This document shows, in pieces, positions 8,221 to 16,827 of a stretch of 64,000 nucleotides of DNA. Origin of the DNA: Chitinophagaceae bacterium (GTDB lineage: Bacteria; Bacteroidota; Bacteroidia; Chitinophagales; Chitinophagaceae); contig JADBXP010000004.1 of the NCBI GenBank assembly GCA_020403455.1, positions 62,001 to 126,000 on the forward strand, written 5' to 3'. The position numbers were made by a program, and so were the translations under genes. Each line of letters opens with the position of its first letter. The stretch's first letter is position 1. The notes under the pieces are model-generated. The model was not told the DNA's origin and searched no databases. It saw only the letters and a program-made list of their open reading frames with translations.

Positions 8221-9420
8221 CTACCCTACTACCTCCTTGATGGCAGCTGCTAATTTTTGTCCTTTCTCTTCCATCTGCTCCGGCGTCCATGCAAGTGAAA
8301 CGGCCGTAGAAATGCACCTGCTGAGCAAGGCATCACTGGCGGGGTATTGTGCATGCTCTAATTGTTGAAGTGCTTTTTCTTGTGCAGCAGATAAGGGGAA
8401 TAAGGAGGCCGCCTGTTTCAGGTGTTGCCATTTTCTGATGTAATGCCAGTTGTTTTGGTACCAGTAAAAATTACCCGCGAGTATTCCCTGGGCTTTGAGT
8501 TTTTCAACAACCGCTTCGGTCTGTCTTGCTTCAGGTAAGAACCAACTGATGAAACTGCAACTATCTACACCTGCTGCCGGCACCCGGCGAAAACTTACTT
8601 GCGGAATCGCTTCCAGGTGGGCTTTGAGGGCAGCATGGTTTCTTTTTTGTATCTCTAAAAACTGACCTAATTTTCTGATTTGTGCCAAACCCACAGCCGC
8701 ATGTAACTCACTGATGCGATAATTGTATCCTATGAATGGATGAAGGTCTGCGCCTCTATCCACCCCGAGGTGATCATGTCCATGATCGGTATAGGCATCT
8801 GATTTTTCATACAGGTCCCTGCGATTGGTCATCACTACCCCTCCTTCGCCGCAGGTGATCATCTTGACAAAATCAAAAGAAAAAGTTCCTGCATCTCCCA
8901 GCGTTCCCAATGCCTTTCCCTGATAGGTGCCTCCGATACTCTGGCAGGCATCTTCCAGCAAACTAATGCTATTGTCACGGGCTATCGTCAATAAAGGATC
9001 CAGATCGGCCATGCTGCCGCACATGTGCACGGGCATGATGCATTTGGTGCGGGGTGTGATGGCTGAACGAACCGCTTCGGGGTCTAATGTAAGTGTGTCA
9101 TCGACATCCACCAGCACCGGAATGGCACCTACACTCAGGACTGCTTCAAAGCTGGCAACAAAAGTAAAAGTGGGCATGATCACTTCATCTCCTGCACCCA
9201 CCCCTAATGCAGCAAGTGCAGTTGACAAGGCTGCTGTACCGCTGGATGTTAGTTGGGCATATTGACAACCAAAAGTCTGACAAATCGCTTGTTCCAATTC
9301 TTTTGCCTTCCAAATTCCTTTGCGTGGTCCATCGAAACCATACCGCATGAGGATACCGGTGTTCAAAACATCGTTCACCTCTTTTCTTTCTTCATCTCCA
9401 AAAAGTTCAAAGCCGGGCAT
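8221..9420 (-). CDS. DegT/DnrJ/EryC1/StrS-family PLP-dependent aminotransferase
   Basis: 399 residues. The fold-type I aminotransferase core shows LTSSGTAAL (phosphate-binding loop, about 58-65), EDACQS with Asp157 and Gln160 that contact the PLP ring, and Lys186 in SFDFVKMITCGEGG, the Schiff-base lysine. The family transaminates keto-sugar nucleotides, giving amino sugars for surface glycans, and also serves other amine syntheses. No sugar-nucleotide enzymes flank it here, so the substrate is open. A -7 element lies 38 bases before the ATG. Confidence 0.88.
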   Translation of the reverse strand: MPGFELFGDEERKEVNDVLNTGILMRYGFDGPRKGIWKAKELEQAICQTFGCQYAQLTSSGTAALSTALAALGVGAGDEVIMPTFTFVASFEAVLSVGAIPVLVDVDDTLTLDPEAVRSAITPRTKCIMPVHMCGSMADLDPLLTIARDNSISLLEDACQSIGGTYQGKALGTLGDAGTFSFDFVKMITCGEGGVVMTNRRDLYEKSDAYTDHGHDHLGVDRGADLHPFIGYNYRISELHAAVGLAQIRKLGQFLEIQKRNHAALKAHLEAIPQVSFRRVPAAGVDSCSFISWFLPEARQTEAVVEKLKAQGILAGNFYWYQNNWHYIRKWQHLKQAASLFPLSAAQEKALQQLEHAQYPASDALLSRCISTAVSLAWTPEQMEEKGQKLAAAIKEVVG

Positions 9421-9458
9421 GCTGATAATTTTTAAGCTTATTAACTGATAACAGGGGC

Positions 9459-9466
9459 CAAAGATA
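9459..9466 (-). promoter_or_regulatory. -7 promoter element for the DegT-family gene
   Basis: TATCTTTG on the minus strand, an exact TAnnTTTG match, ends 38 bases before the ATG at 9420. No convincing -33 TTG was found. Confidence 0.5.
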
Positions 9467-9500
9467 TTAAAGATTTAGCATCACACTGGTGCCGGGGTGC

Positions 9501-9508
9501 TACCTTTG
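9501..9508 (+). promoter_or_regulatory. -7 promoter element for the DsbA-like gene (predicted leaderless)
   Basis: TACCTTTG ends four bases before the ATG at 9513. With the usual distance from the -7 element to the start of transcription, the mRNA would begin at or next to the A of the start codon. Confidence 0.5.
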
Positions 9509-9512
9509 CTGT

Positions 9513-10157
9513 ATGGCTCCCACCCTTGTCTATTGTTATGACGCCTACTGTGGCTGGTGTTATGGTTTTAGTCCGGTTATGCAACAATTGGCAACCCGGT
9601 TTCCTCAATTACCCATCGAAGTGCTATCGGGAGGGATGATCTTACCCCAGACTCCTGTTCCCATCAGCAATACCGCCGCTTATATCAGAGAAGCATTGCC
9701 GCGTGTGGAATCGATGACCGGTGTGGAGTTCGGACCCGATTATCGTTGGCACATAGAAAATCCTGAGCTAAGTGATTGGTTTCCGCATTCATTAAAGCCG
9801 GCCATTGCACTTGCCGTATTCAGGTATTTTTACCCTGAGAGACAACTAGAATGGGCCGCTGATTTGCAATTCGCTCTTTTTGGGGAAGGAAGAGACCTGA
9901 CAGATGACGAAGCCTACCGCCATCTGTTGGAAAAATATGAGCTACCGGTGGCAGATTTTTATGAAAAACTCCACAGCGACCATTTCCGCCAACTGGCGGA
10001 AGAAGACTTTGCCACCTGCCGGAAATTACAAGTAACCGGGTATCCTTGCTTACTGCTGCAACACAGCGAAGTTTCTTTCAGCTTATTGGCACGGGGATAT
10101 ACCGATGAAGCTACCCTCCTCCAACGCCTGGCTTCCGCACTGACAGAGCGGGCCTAG
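9513..10157 (+). CDS. DsbA-family thioredoxin-fold protein
   Basis: 214 residues from the ATG at 9513. A GTG at 9489 would add a cysteine-rich leader that overlaps the promoter element, so it was rejected. CGWC at 13-16 (in YDAYCGWCYGFSP) opens a DsbA-like thioredoxin fold with the helical insertion of the FrnE/HCCA-isomerase branch, and a GYPCLLL cis-proline loop follows near residue 178. There is no signal peptide, so it probably acts in the cytoplasm on disulfides or glutathione adducts. It diverges from the aminotransferase gene and converges with the exported RidA gene, eight bases apart. Confidence 0.85.
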   Translation: MAPTLVYCYDAYCGWCYGFSPVMQQLATRFPQLPIEVLSGGMILPQTPVPISNTAAYIREALPRVESMTGVEFGPDYRWHIENPELSDWFPHSLKPAIALAVFRYFYPERQLEWAADLQFALFGEGRDLTDDEAYRHLLEKYELPVADFYEKLHSDHFRQLAEEDFATCRKLQVTGYPCLLLQHSEVSFSLLARGYTDEATLLQRLASALTERA

Positions 10158-10165
10158 GGGTAATT

Positions 10166-10684
10166 CTACTCTTCCACTTCCACCACCATTTCCACTTCCA
10201 CTGCCATACCCATGGGTAAAGAAGAAGTGCCTACCGCCGAACGGGCGTGTTTGCCCTTTTCTCCAAATACCTGCATCATCAGATCAGAAAATCCATTCAT
10301 CACTTTGGGCTGATCGGTGAATTCAGGGATGGCATTGACAAAACCCAGCACTTTAACGATGCGCTTGACTTTATTGAGACTACCGAGATGAGATTTTAAC
10401 ACTGCCAGTTGTGAAATGGCTGTTAGCCGGGCCGCCTCGTATCCCTGTTCTATGGTCAGGTCCTTTCCCAATTTACCGGTAATGTATTTACCGTCAGGCA
10501 GCGCCGGACCTTTCCCTGACAAAAACAAGAGGTTGCCGGTTCTAACTACATGAACATAGTTCGCAATTGGATTGCCAATAGGTTGTAGTTGTATTCCGGC
10601 GGCAGCCAGTTTTTCTTCCGGTGTCTGCGCACAACATGTAACTGTGAGCAAAAGCAGAGCTGACAAGGAGAGCAGGGACTTCAT
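10166..10684 (-). CDS. Exported RidA (YjgF/YER057c/UK114) family protein
   Basis: 172 residues from the ATG at 10684. A more upstream start was rejected because this one gives a clean signal peptide (MKSLLSLSALLLLTVTCCAQ). The mature part is a RidA domain: GPALPDGKYITGKLG, then KHARSAVGTSSLPMGMAVEVEM near the C terminus. The arginine in HARSAVG corresponds to the active-site arginine that binds imine or enamine intermediates in cytoplasmic RidA. An exported copy is unusual, because the classic substrates arise from PLP enzymes in the cytoplasm. A cytoplasmic paralogue lies at 28018-28401. Confidence 0.88.
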   Translation of the reverse strand: MKSLLSLSALLLLTVTCCAQTPEEKLAAAGIQLQPIGNPIANYVHVVRTGNLLFLSGKGPALPDGKYITGKLGKDLTIEQGYEAARLTAISQLAVLKSHLGSLNKVKRIVKVLGFVNAIPEFTDQPKVMNGFSDLMMQVFGEKGKHARSAVGTSSLPMGMAVEVEMVVEVEE

Positions 10685-10876
10685 ACTTCTGAGTTTTATT
10701 GTTTGCTGAAAAGTTAATACATATTTTCCGGTCGACAACTGCTACCATAAATTTTTCAGGGAACCCCTCACTGTGGCTTCCTTCCATCAAAAAACAAAGA
10801 AAAACTATTCCGGCCAACTTATTCGGCACTCTATTTTTTTATCTTTACCTTGCACCTCCGAAAAGACAATTAAGAC

Positions 10877-11287
10877 ATGGAATACAGCAAATTGATATCC
10901 GTATCCGGCTTACCCGGATTATTCGAACTCATTGGCAGCAAAAATGATGGGGCGATAGCCCGTTCACTGGTTGATCAGCAAACCCGCTTTATCAGCAGCC
11001 GCCAACACCAGTTTTCACATCTTGAAAGCATAGAAGTATATACCACTCGCGACAATGTTAACCTAGCTGAGGTTTTCTTGGCCATGAAAAAAAGCCAGGA
11101 AGCCCTTCCCAATGAAAAAGATGACAAAGCTGTAAAAGCTTATTTTCAAAAGGCTTTCCCAAGCATTGATTTTGATCGTGTTTATGTAAGTGACCTGAGA
11201 AAAATGGTGAAGTGGTATGCCCTTCTCGACCGACACCAAATTGAGCCGGTATTGCCTGCTGCTGAAGAAGAATCCGGAGAAGAATAA
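10877..11287 (+). CDS. DUF5606-like conserved protein of Bacteroidota
   Basis: 136 residues. The N-terminal half (MEYSKLISVSGLPGLFEL, then TTRDNVNLAEVF) matches my memory of a DUF5606-type protein conserved across Bacteroidota, in which a small beta-barrel-like head is followed by a helical region ending in KMVKWYALL. No function is established as far as I know. A 7-of-8 match to the -7 element (TATCTTTA, 10840-10847) lies 29 bases before the ATG. There is no signal peptide, so it is presumably cytoplasmic. Confidence 0.7.
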   Translation: MEYSKLISVSGLPGLFELIGSKNDGAIARSLVDQQTRFISSRQHQFSHLESIEVYTTRDNVNLAEVFLAMKKSQEALPNEKDDKAVKAYFQKAFPSIDFDRVYVSDLRKMVKWYALLDRHQIEPVLPAAEEESGEE

Positions 11288-11315
11288 AGGGTATTCCTCT
11301 CTGGCAGATTCAATA

Positions 11316-11344
11316 GATCGATTCGATCAGTATTTTCTTTTTTT
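11316..11344 (+). terminator. Possible weak intrinsic terminator after the DUF5606-like gene
   Basis: GATCG-ATT-CGATC (11316-11328) can fold into a five-base-pair stem and is followed by a T-rich stretch with seven consecutive T at 11338-11344. The stem is short, so this is tentative. Confidence 0.35.
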
Positions 11345-11395
11345 CGCATACAATCCCTCATGGAATTCTTACCTTGTGTAACTGAATTTCCTACT

Positions 11396-14368
11396 ATGCG
11401 CATTACCCGTTTATTTCTGGCTTCCATCTTGCTGATGTTGGGCCTTTCTGCTGATTCTCAATCCTTTTATGCCGAAACACCTGCTGCCAAAAAGTGGGTA
11501 AGAAAACAGTTCCGGCGCCTGAGCAAGGATGAACGCATCGCACAGTTGATGATCATCCGTGCCCATAGTAATCTTGGCGCCGATCATATTGCCCAAGTTA
11601 CCAACCTGATCAGTCAATACAATGTGGGCGGACTTTGTTTCTTCCAGGGCGGTCCCGTTCGTCAGGCAAGACTCACCAACTTTTATCAATCTATTGCCAA
11701 AACTCCCCTGATGATCTCCATTGATGCTGAATGGGGCTTGGGTATGCGACTGGATAGTGTGACAGCTTTTCCCCGGCAACTGATGCAAGGTGCCGGCCCC
11801 AATGAAAATGTAATTTACGAGGTAGGTCAGGCCGTGGGTAGACAATGCAAGCGCATGGGCATTCATGTGAATTATGCGCCCGTAGTAGACCTGAACAACA
11901 ACCCAATGAATCCAGTCATCAATGACCGGAGTTTTGGAGAAGATAAATTCAGGGTAACTAAAATGGCGGTAGCATTTGTAAAAGGTATACAGGAGCAAGG
12001 CATCATGGCAACCATCAAGCACTTCCCCGGGCATGGTGATGTTGCTGTTGACTCCCACAAAGATCTGCCTGTGATCAATAAGTCCAGAGCGGAACTTGAA
12101 GAGCTTGAATTGTTCCCTTTTCGTGAGTTGATCAAGGCCGGTGTCGGCAGTGTAATGATGGCGCACCTCTCTGTTCCTGCCATCGACAGTACAGAACACT
12201 TACCAAGTTCACTTTCCCCTGAACATGTTAATGGTCTATTACGTAAAGATCTAGGCTTTGAAGGCATCTCCTTCACAGATGCACTGGAAATGCAGGGCGT
12301 AAGCAAGTATTATCCGCGTGGAGAAGCAGCTCTTCGCTCCATCATAGCAGGAAACGATCTGCTTTGTCTCCCCGGTGATGTACCCGGAACCATTGCCGCT
12401 GTGCGGGAAGCCATAAAAAAAGGTGACCTTACCTGGAATGATATCTATAAAAAAGTAAAAAAAGTATTGCTGGCAAAATACCACCTTGGATTACATCGAG
12501 TGGATAGTATCTCTTATGATGGATTGGTCAATGACCTGAATGCATCTACTGATTCCATCCGGAAAAAAATCAGTGAACAAAGCATTACTGTAGTGAAAAA
12601 AGATAATCCGGCAGTATTCCCGCTGAAAGCCAATCAACGGATCGCCTATCTGAGCATCGGTGCGCCCGGTGAAAATACCATTACTGCTCAAATGCGCTCA
12701 CAATTCAAAGCCGATGTATTCCTTTTTGGAAGCAAGGCAGTCATGGGCAAACAACTCATGGATGACCAAACATCAGTAACATTAGTAGAAAAAATAGATA
12801 GTGCAGCTGCCACTCAACTTCTGGCAACACTGGCTGAAGGAAAATACAATCAGATCATCGTTGGTCTTCATAATTTCAACCGGCGCCCTGCCAATCAATT
12901 CGGACTCACTGCTCCGGTATTGTATCTGATGAATGCCTTACAAAGTTATCAGAATATAACCCTGGTTTTTGGTAACCCCTATGCCCTTCAATATCTGCAG
13001 CAGCCACGAAATTTAGTTGCTTGCTATGAAGATGATAACATCACACAACAGGCGGCTGCGGATTTATTGAATGGAAAAATTGATGCCACCGGTGAACTAC
13101 CTGTAAGTGTCAATGACAGTTTTCCCGCAGGTACCGGCATTAGCTGGCATCCTTATCTTCCCCCTGCAATACCTGAATCAGTTGGCATGAATGGAACTGT
13201 GCTGAAAAAAATAGATACAATTGTCACCAATGCTATTTCTAAGGGAGCATTTCCCGGTTGCGTTGTGTTGGTTGCGAAGAACAATGCAGTAGTCTATCAC
13301 CAGGCATTTGGCTACACTGATTTGAACAGAAAAGAAAAAATGACTACCGATAAAGTTTTTGATCTGGCATCTGTAACAAAAATTTCAGCTACAACAGTAT
13401 CCATCATGAAACTGGTAGAACAAGGAAAAATAGACCTGCAACAAACACTAGGGTTTTATCTTCCCTGGCTTCAAGGAACAGACAAAGCCAACTTAACTAT
13501 TCGTCAGATCTTATTGCATGAAGCCGGATTGGTTCCCTTCATCACTTTTTACAAAGAGCTGGTAGATTCTGCAACCAAACAACCTAAGTCAGGTTACTTT
13601 ACCATAACAGAAGATGCTGATCACAGCTATCGCGTAGCAAAAGGATTGTACCTGAGAAATGACTGGCAGGACAGTATCCGGGCGCGGATTGCTTCCAGTA
13701 AGTTAGGGCCTGCCGGTAAATATGTTTACAGCGACAACGATTTTATAATTTTAGGAAACATCGTTGAAGTGGTAAGCGGACAAACACTCGACAATTATGT
13801 TTTGAATACTTTCTACCGCCCTCTTAACATGAAGAGTACCGGATTTAAACCATCCGGTTATCTTCCCATGCTGAAAATTGTTCCTACTGAAACAGATAAT
13901 TATTTCCGCCACCAGGTAATCAGAGGGGATGTGCATGATGAAGGTGCTGCGCTCATGGGTGGTGTTGCCGGTCATGCAGGATTATTCAGCAATGCCTACG
14001 ATCTGGCACAACTGTATCAATTGCTTTTAAATGGAGGAGTTTTAAATGGTGTTCGGCTTTTCAAGCCGGAAACGATTCAACTATTTACTGCGTATGGAAG
14101 TGAGACGAGTCGACGTGGTTTGGGTTTTGATAAACCCGAGAAAGATAACAAAACCCGCAAAGACCCGTATCCCAGCAAGAATACCCCTGCGGAAACATTC
14201 GGACATACCGGTTTTACCGGCATTGGCGTCTGGGCCGATCCTGTGAACAACCTGCAGTACATTTTCATGTCTAACCGTGTGCATCCCACCCGCAACAACA
14301 ACCTGATCAGCCAGCTCAATGTACGCTCACAAATACAGGATGCGATTTATGAAGCCATCATCCGCTAG
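11396..14368 (+). CDS. Exported fusion of a NagZ-like GH3 glucosaminidase and a class C beta-lactamase-like domain
   Basis: 990 residues from the ATG at 11396, which gives a signal peptide (MRITRLFLASILLMLGLSA); an ATG at 11360 would spoil it. The GH3 domain (about 30-370) carries the NagZ signature KHFPGHG at 208-214 with D219 and H221, and SFTDALEM with Asp295 as likely nucleophile. The C-terminal serine hydrolase domain (about 600-980) has SVTK at about 658-661, YSD near 777 and HTG near 938, the three motifs of class C beta-lactamases and DD-peptidases. The expected role is peptidoglycan turnover outside the cytoplasm: removal of N-acetylglucosamine by one half and peptide or ester hydrolysis by the other. 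All catalytic motifs look intact. Confidence 0.92.
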   Translation: MRITRLFLASILLMLGLSADSQSFYAETPAAKKWVRKQFRRLSKDERIAQLMIIRAHSNLGADHIAQVTNLISQYNVGGLCFFQGGPVRQARLTNFYQSIAKTPLMISIDAEWGLGMRLDSVTAFPRQLMQGAGPNENVIYEVGQAVGRQCKRMGIHVNYAPVVDLNNNPMNPVINDRSFGEDKFRVTKMAVAFVKGIQEQGIMATIKHFPGHGDVAVDSHKDLPVINKSRAELEELELFPFRELIKAGVGSVMMAHLSVPAIDSTEHLPSSLSPEHVNGLLRKDLGFEGISFTDALEMQGVSKYYPRGEAALRSIIAGNDLLCLPGDVPGTIAAVREAIKKGDLTWNDIYKKVKKVLLAKYHLGLHRVDSISYDGLVNDLNASTDSIRKKISEQSITVVKKDNPAVFPLKANQRIAYLSIGAPGENTITAQMRSQFKADVFLFGSKAVMGKQLMDDQTSVTLVEKIDSAAATQLLATLAEGKYNQIIVGLHNFNRRPANQFGLTAPVLYLMNALQSYQNITLVFGNPYALQYLQQPRNLVACYEDDNITQQAAADLLNGKIDATGELPVSVNDSFPAGTGISWHPYLPPAIPESVGMNGTVLKKIDTIVTNAISKGAFPGCVVLVAKNNAVVYHQAFGYTDLNRKEKMTTDKVFDLASVTKISATTVSIMKLVEQGKIDLQQTLGFYLPWLQGTDKANLTIRQILLHEAGLVPFITFYKELVDSATKQPKSGYFTITEDADHSYRVAKGLYLRNDWQDSIRARIASSKLGPAGKYVYSDNDFIILGNIVEVVSGQTLDNYVLNTFYRPLNMKSTGFKPSGYLPMLKIVPTETDNYFRHQVIRGDVHDEGAALMGGVAGHAGLFSNAYDLAQLYQLLLNGGVLNGVRLFKPETIQLFTAYGSETSRRGLGFDKPEKDNKTRKDPYPSKNTPAETFGHTGFTGIGVWADPVNNLQYIFMSNRVHPTRNNNLISQLNVRSQIQDAIYEAIIR

Positions 14369-14427
14369 CCGGATTAGATAAAAAATTCAATTTTTTCGCA
14401 TATTTTCATATTCAATATCCTACTAAC

Positions 14428-16173
14428 ATGAAAAAATCATCTGCGTTTTGGTTAATTGCCGTATGGCTGATGTTTATGACAGCCTGTTCAAATAAGGCAC
14501 GTAAAGTAGCTGCTTATATTCCTAAAGATGCCGCAATGGTAGCTGTTCTGGATGTAAAGGAAATGAATTCCCAACTGAAAAAAGGGAAATTAGATTTGGA
14601 TTCCCTCATCGATATAGCTATCAATAATGAAATCGCTAGATATCAACGGGTCATAAAAGATTCTTTTACCACCTATATCCAAAAAACTGAAACACCTCTT
14701 GGTCCTATAACAAAATATGATAAAATATTTTTGTTTGTACAAACAAAAACCTTGGCAGACAATTCCGTTACTTTTTCAATCAATATGCTATCTGAAATTG
14801 AGGTTAGTGGCGATACCTCATCCGATACAACAGGTCAACAAATGTTGAAGCACCTGAATATTGAAAATGAAAAAACTTTTACTACACTCTACGACCCGAT
14901 GTATAAACGCCGTTTGAGCTTTAATGATGAGATATTCATACTCACCTATTTCTTTCACGAGGTAAAACCTGTCTACGATACACTAGAGATGACCTTTAAA
15001 ATGCCACAAGAACCCGATATTGTAAAAGAAAGCAAGTCCGAGGTCGCTGCATTTTTCAATCAATCGCTCGATCAATCATTGGCTTCTGTTGAACAATTCA
15101 CAGATATGTTCAGCGAAAAAGCCGATGGATATTTATTTACCTCCAGCAATAGTTCAGTCGAAGCTTTAAAAAAGACTCCTTTCAACTTACCGAAACTGGA
15201 AGAATTACTGAAAGACAACTATACTGCGGCAACCCTGCACTTCGAGCAGGGAAAAGTGCGGATACAATCGACCAATTATTTCAATCCGACACTCAGCAGT
15301 CTGCTTCGACAATATGCCGGACCGGTTGTTAATTGGTCATTGGTAAATGATTATCCGGAAGGCGAAATCAACATGCTGGCACTCGCCTCTTTTCAGCCTG
15401 CTCTTATCGGAGGTATTCTTCAACACCTGGAACTCAAATCATTCGCAGATAATTTTCTGAGTAAAAGCGGATTGACACTGGACGAAGCTCTAAAAGCTTT
15501 TAAGGGTGAAATAGCTGTAGTAGTTTCAGACCTATCTGTACAAGAACCCGACCCCATGAAGCGAAAGGATGAGTTAACACTGCAAAGGGGATTACCCGGA
15601 GGTAAACTATTGGTTAGGTTACCGGTAGGTGAAAAAGCCAGTTATTTAAAATTAATGGAGACAGGGGTGAAAAATGGGTGGCTGGTTAAAAAAGGGACTA
15701 CTTACAGTTCTGCCCCTGAATTCAGTGCGCTGGGATCTTTCCTAATAGCAGATGATCAAAATATTTATATAGCCAGCGACTCTTCGGTTTATTCCAATTA
15801 TCTGGCTGCAGCAGGAAAGAAAAATAAATTCCTGAACAGCGCCAGTTTCCAGTCGTACAATGCAGCATCAACACTATTCTATATAAATATTGCATCCACC
15901 ATTAAGGGTCTTACTAAGGCTGATGACAGTTATACATTTCATCAGGCTTCTTCCATCATTGCCAGCACTGTAAAAGAAATGACCATATCCAGTGATAATT
16001 TTGATGGCAAGTCCGTTCACAATAACCTGGAACTGACAATGCAAGATGCCAAAACCAATAGTTTAGTATCTCTGACAAAAATGATGTCAGGACTGGAGAA
16101 AGAATTCAACTGGCTCACAACCGATGATCGGATACCAATTGTTATACCGGAAGACAGCACCCGCAAAAATTAA
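14428..16173 (+). CDS. DUF4836-like lipoprotein
   Basis: 581 residues. The N terminus MKKSSAFWLIAVWLMFMTAC is a lipoprotein signal with the acceptor at Cys20. It is followed by KVAAYIPKDAAMVAVLDVKE, which resembles the start of DUF4836 proteins of Bacteroidota (my recollection, not a search). The rest shows repeated beta-alpha segments and no enzyme motif. The stop lies three bases before the ABC ATPase start, so the lipoprotein, ATPase and permease form a tight operon. It could be the periplasmic partner of that ABC complex; this is inference from gene order. Confidence 0.65.
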   Translation: MKKSSAFWLIAVWLMFMTACSNKARKVAAYIPKDAAMVAVLDVKEMNSQLKKGKLDLDSLIDIAINNEIARYQRVIKDSFTTYIQKTETPLGPITKYDKIFLFVQTKTLADNSVTFSINMLSEIEVSGDTSSDTTGQQMLKHLNIENEKTFTTLYDPMYKRRLSFNDEIFILTYFFHEVKPVYDTLEMTFKMPQEPDIVKESKSEVAAFFNQSLDQSLASVEQFTDMFSEKADGYLFTSSNSSVEALKKTPFNLPKLEELLKDNYTAATLHFEQGKVRIQSTNYFNPTLSSLLRQYAGPVVNWSLVNDYPEGEINMLALASFQPALIGGILQHLELKSFADNFLSKSGLTLDEALKAFKGEIAVVVSDLSVQEPDPMKRKDELTLQRGLPGGKLLVRLPVGEKASYLKLMETGVKNGWLVKKGTTYSSAPEFSALGSFLIADDQNIYIASDSSVYSNYLAAAGKKNKFLNSASFQSYNAASTLFYINIASTIKGLTKADDSYTFHQASSIIASTVKEMTISSDNFDGKSVHNNLELTMQDAKTNSLVSLTKMMSGLEKEFNWLTTDDRIPIVIPEDSTRKN

Positions 16174-16176
16174 AGC

Positions 16177-16824
16177 ATGGATATCCGGCTGCAACATGTG
16201 ATGCCCCGACCGCTGCAGGATCAACCATTGGCAAAAGATTCGGATATCTGGGGAAAGGACATCATACTGTCTGCCGGACAACAAATAAAAATCACAGCCC
16301 GAAGCGGAAGAGGGAAAACCAGCCTGGTTCATTTTCTGGCAGGATTGCGCAATGATTATACGGGGTCAATTTATATCGGCAACAAAAACCCAATGAACTG
16401 TGTGCCGGAGGATCTTGCTCAGTTGAGGAGGGAAGAATTGGGCATTGTATTTCAAGATCTCCGTTTATTCCCCGAACTCACTATCCGTGAAAACACTGAG
16501 GTAAAAAAGTTTTTACCCCGAATTCCTATCAGTGAAAACACCATAGAAGATATGGCTGCGGAATTGGGTATCGATGCCCTCCTAGGTACTCCGGCAGGTA
16601 TCTGCAGTTATGGTGAACAACAAAGAGGAGCCATCCTGCGCACCCTGTCTCAACCTTTTCGCTGGCTGATTCTCGATGAACCCTTCAGTCACCTCGATGA
16701 AATCAACAAAGAAAAAGCGATCCAGCTCATTTCAACTACTGTCAATCAACGACAAGCGGGGATGATATTACTAGATCTCGAACCGGACAACTATTTCAAG
16801 TACCATCAACAGTTTCATTTATAA
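16177..16824 (+). CDS. ABC transporter ATPase with no H-loop histidine
   Basis: 215 residues, the size of LolD/FtsE/MacB-type ATPases. Visible motifs are the Walker A ARSGRGKT (41-48, first glycine replaced by Ala), Q-loop Gln93 in VFQDLRLFPE, a divergent signature SYGEQ (144-148, normally LSGGQ), Walker B LILDE (164-168) and D-loop SHLDE. Where the family has the switch histidine (VTHD), this protein reads ILLDLEPD, with Leu201 in its place. The Walker B glutamate is kept, so slow hydrolysis is possible. It probably powers the permease encoded three bases downstream. Confidence 0.87.
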   Translation: MDIRLQHVMPRPLQDQPLAKDSDIWGKDIILSAGQQIKITARSGRGKTSLVHFLAGLRNDYTGSIYIGNKNPMNCVPEDLAQLRREELGIVFQDLRLFPELTIRENTEVKKFLPRIPISENTIEDMAAELGIDALLGTPAGICSYGEQQRGAILRTLSQPFRWLILDEPFSHLDEINKEKAIQLISTTVNQRQAGMILLDLEPDNYFKYHQQFHL

Positions 16825-16827
16825 TTC

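Noticed and set aside
11411..12199. Long open frame (262 codons) on the minus strand inside the GH3 fusion gene
   Set aside because: It is antisense to an intact, strongly recognised gene; no domain, signal or promoter supports it.
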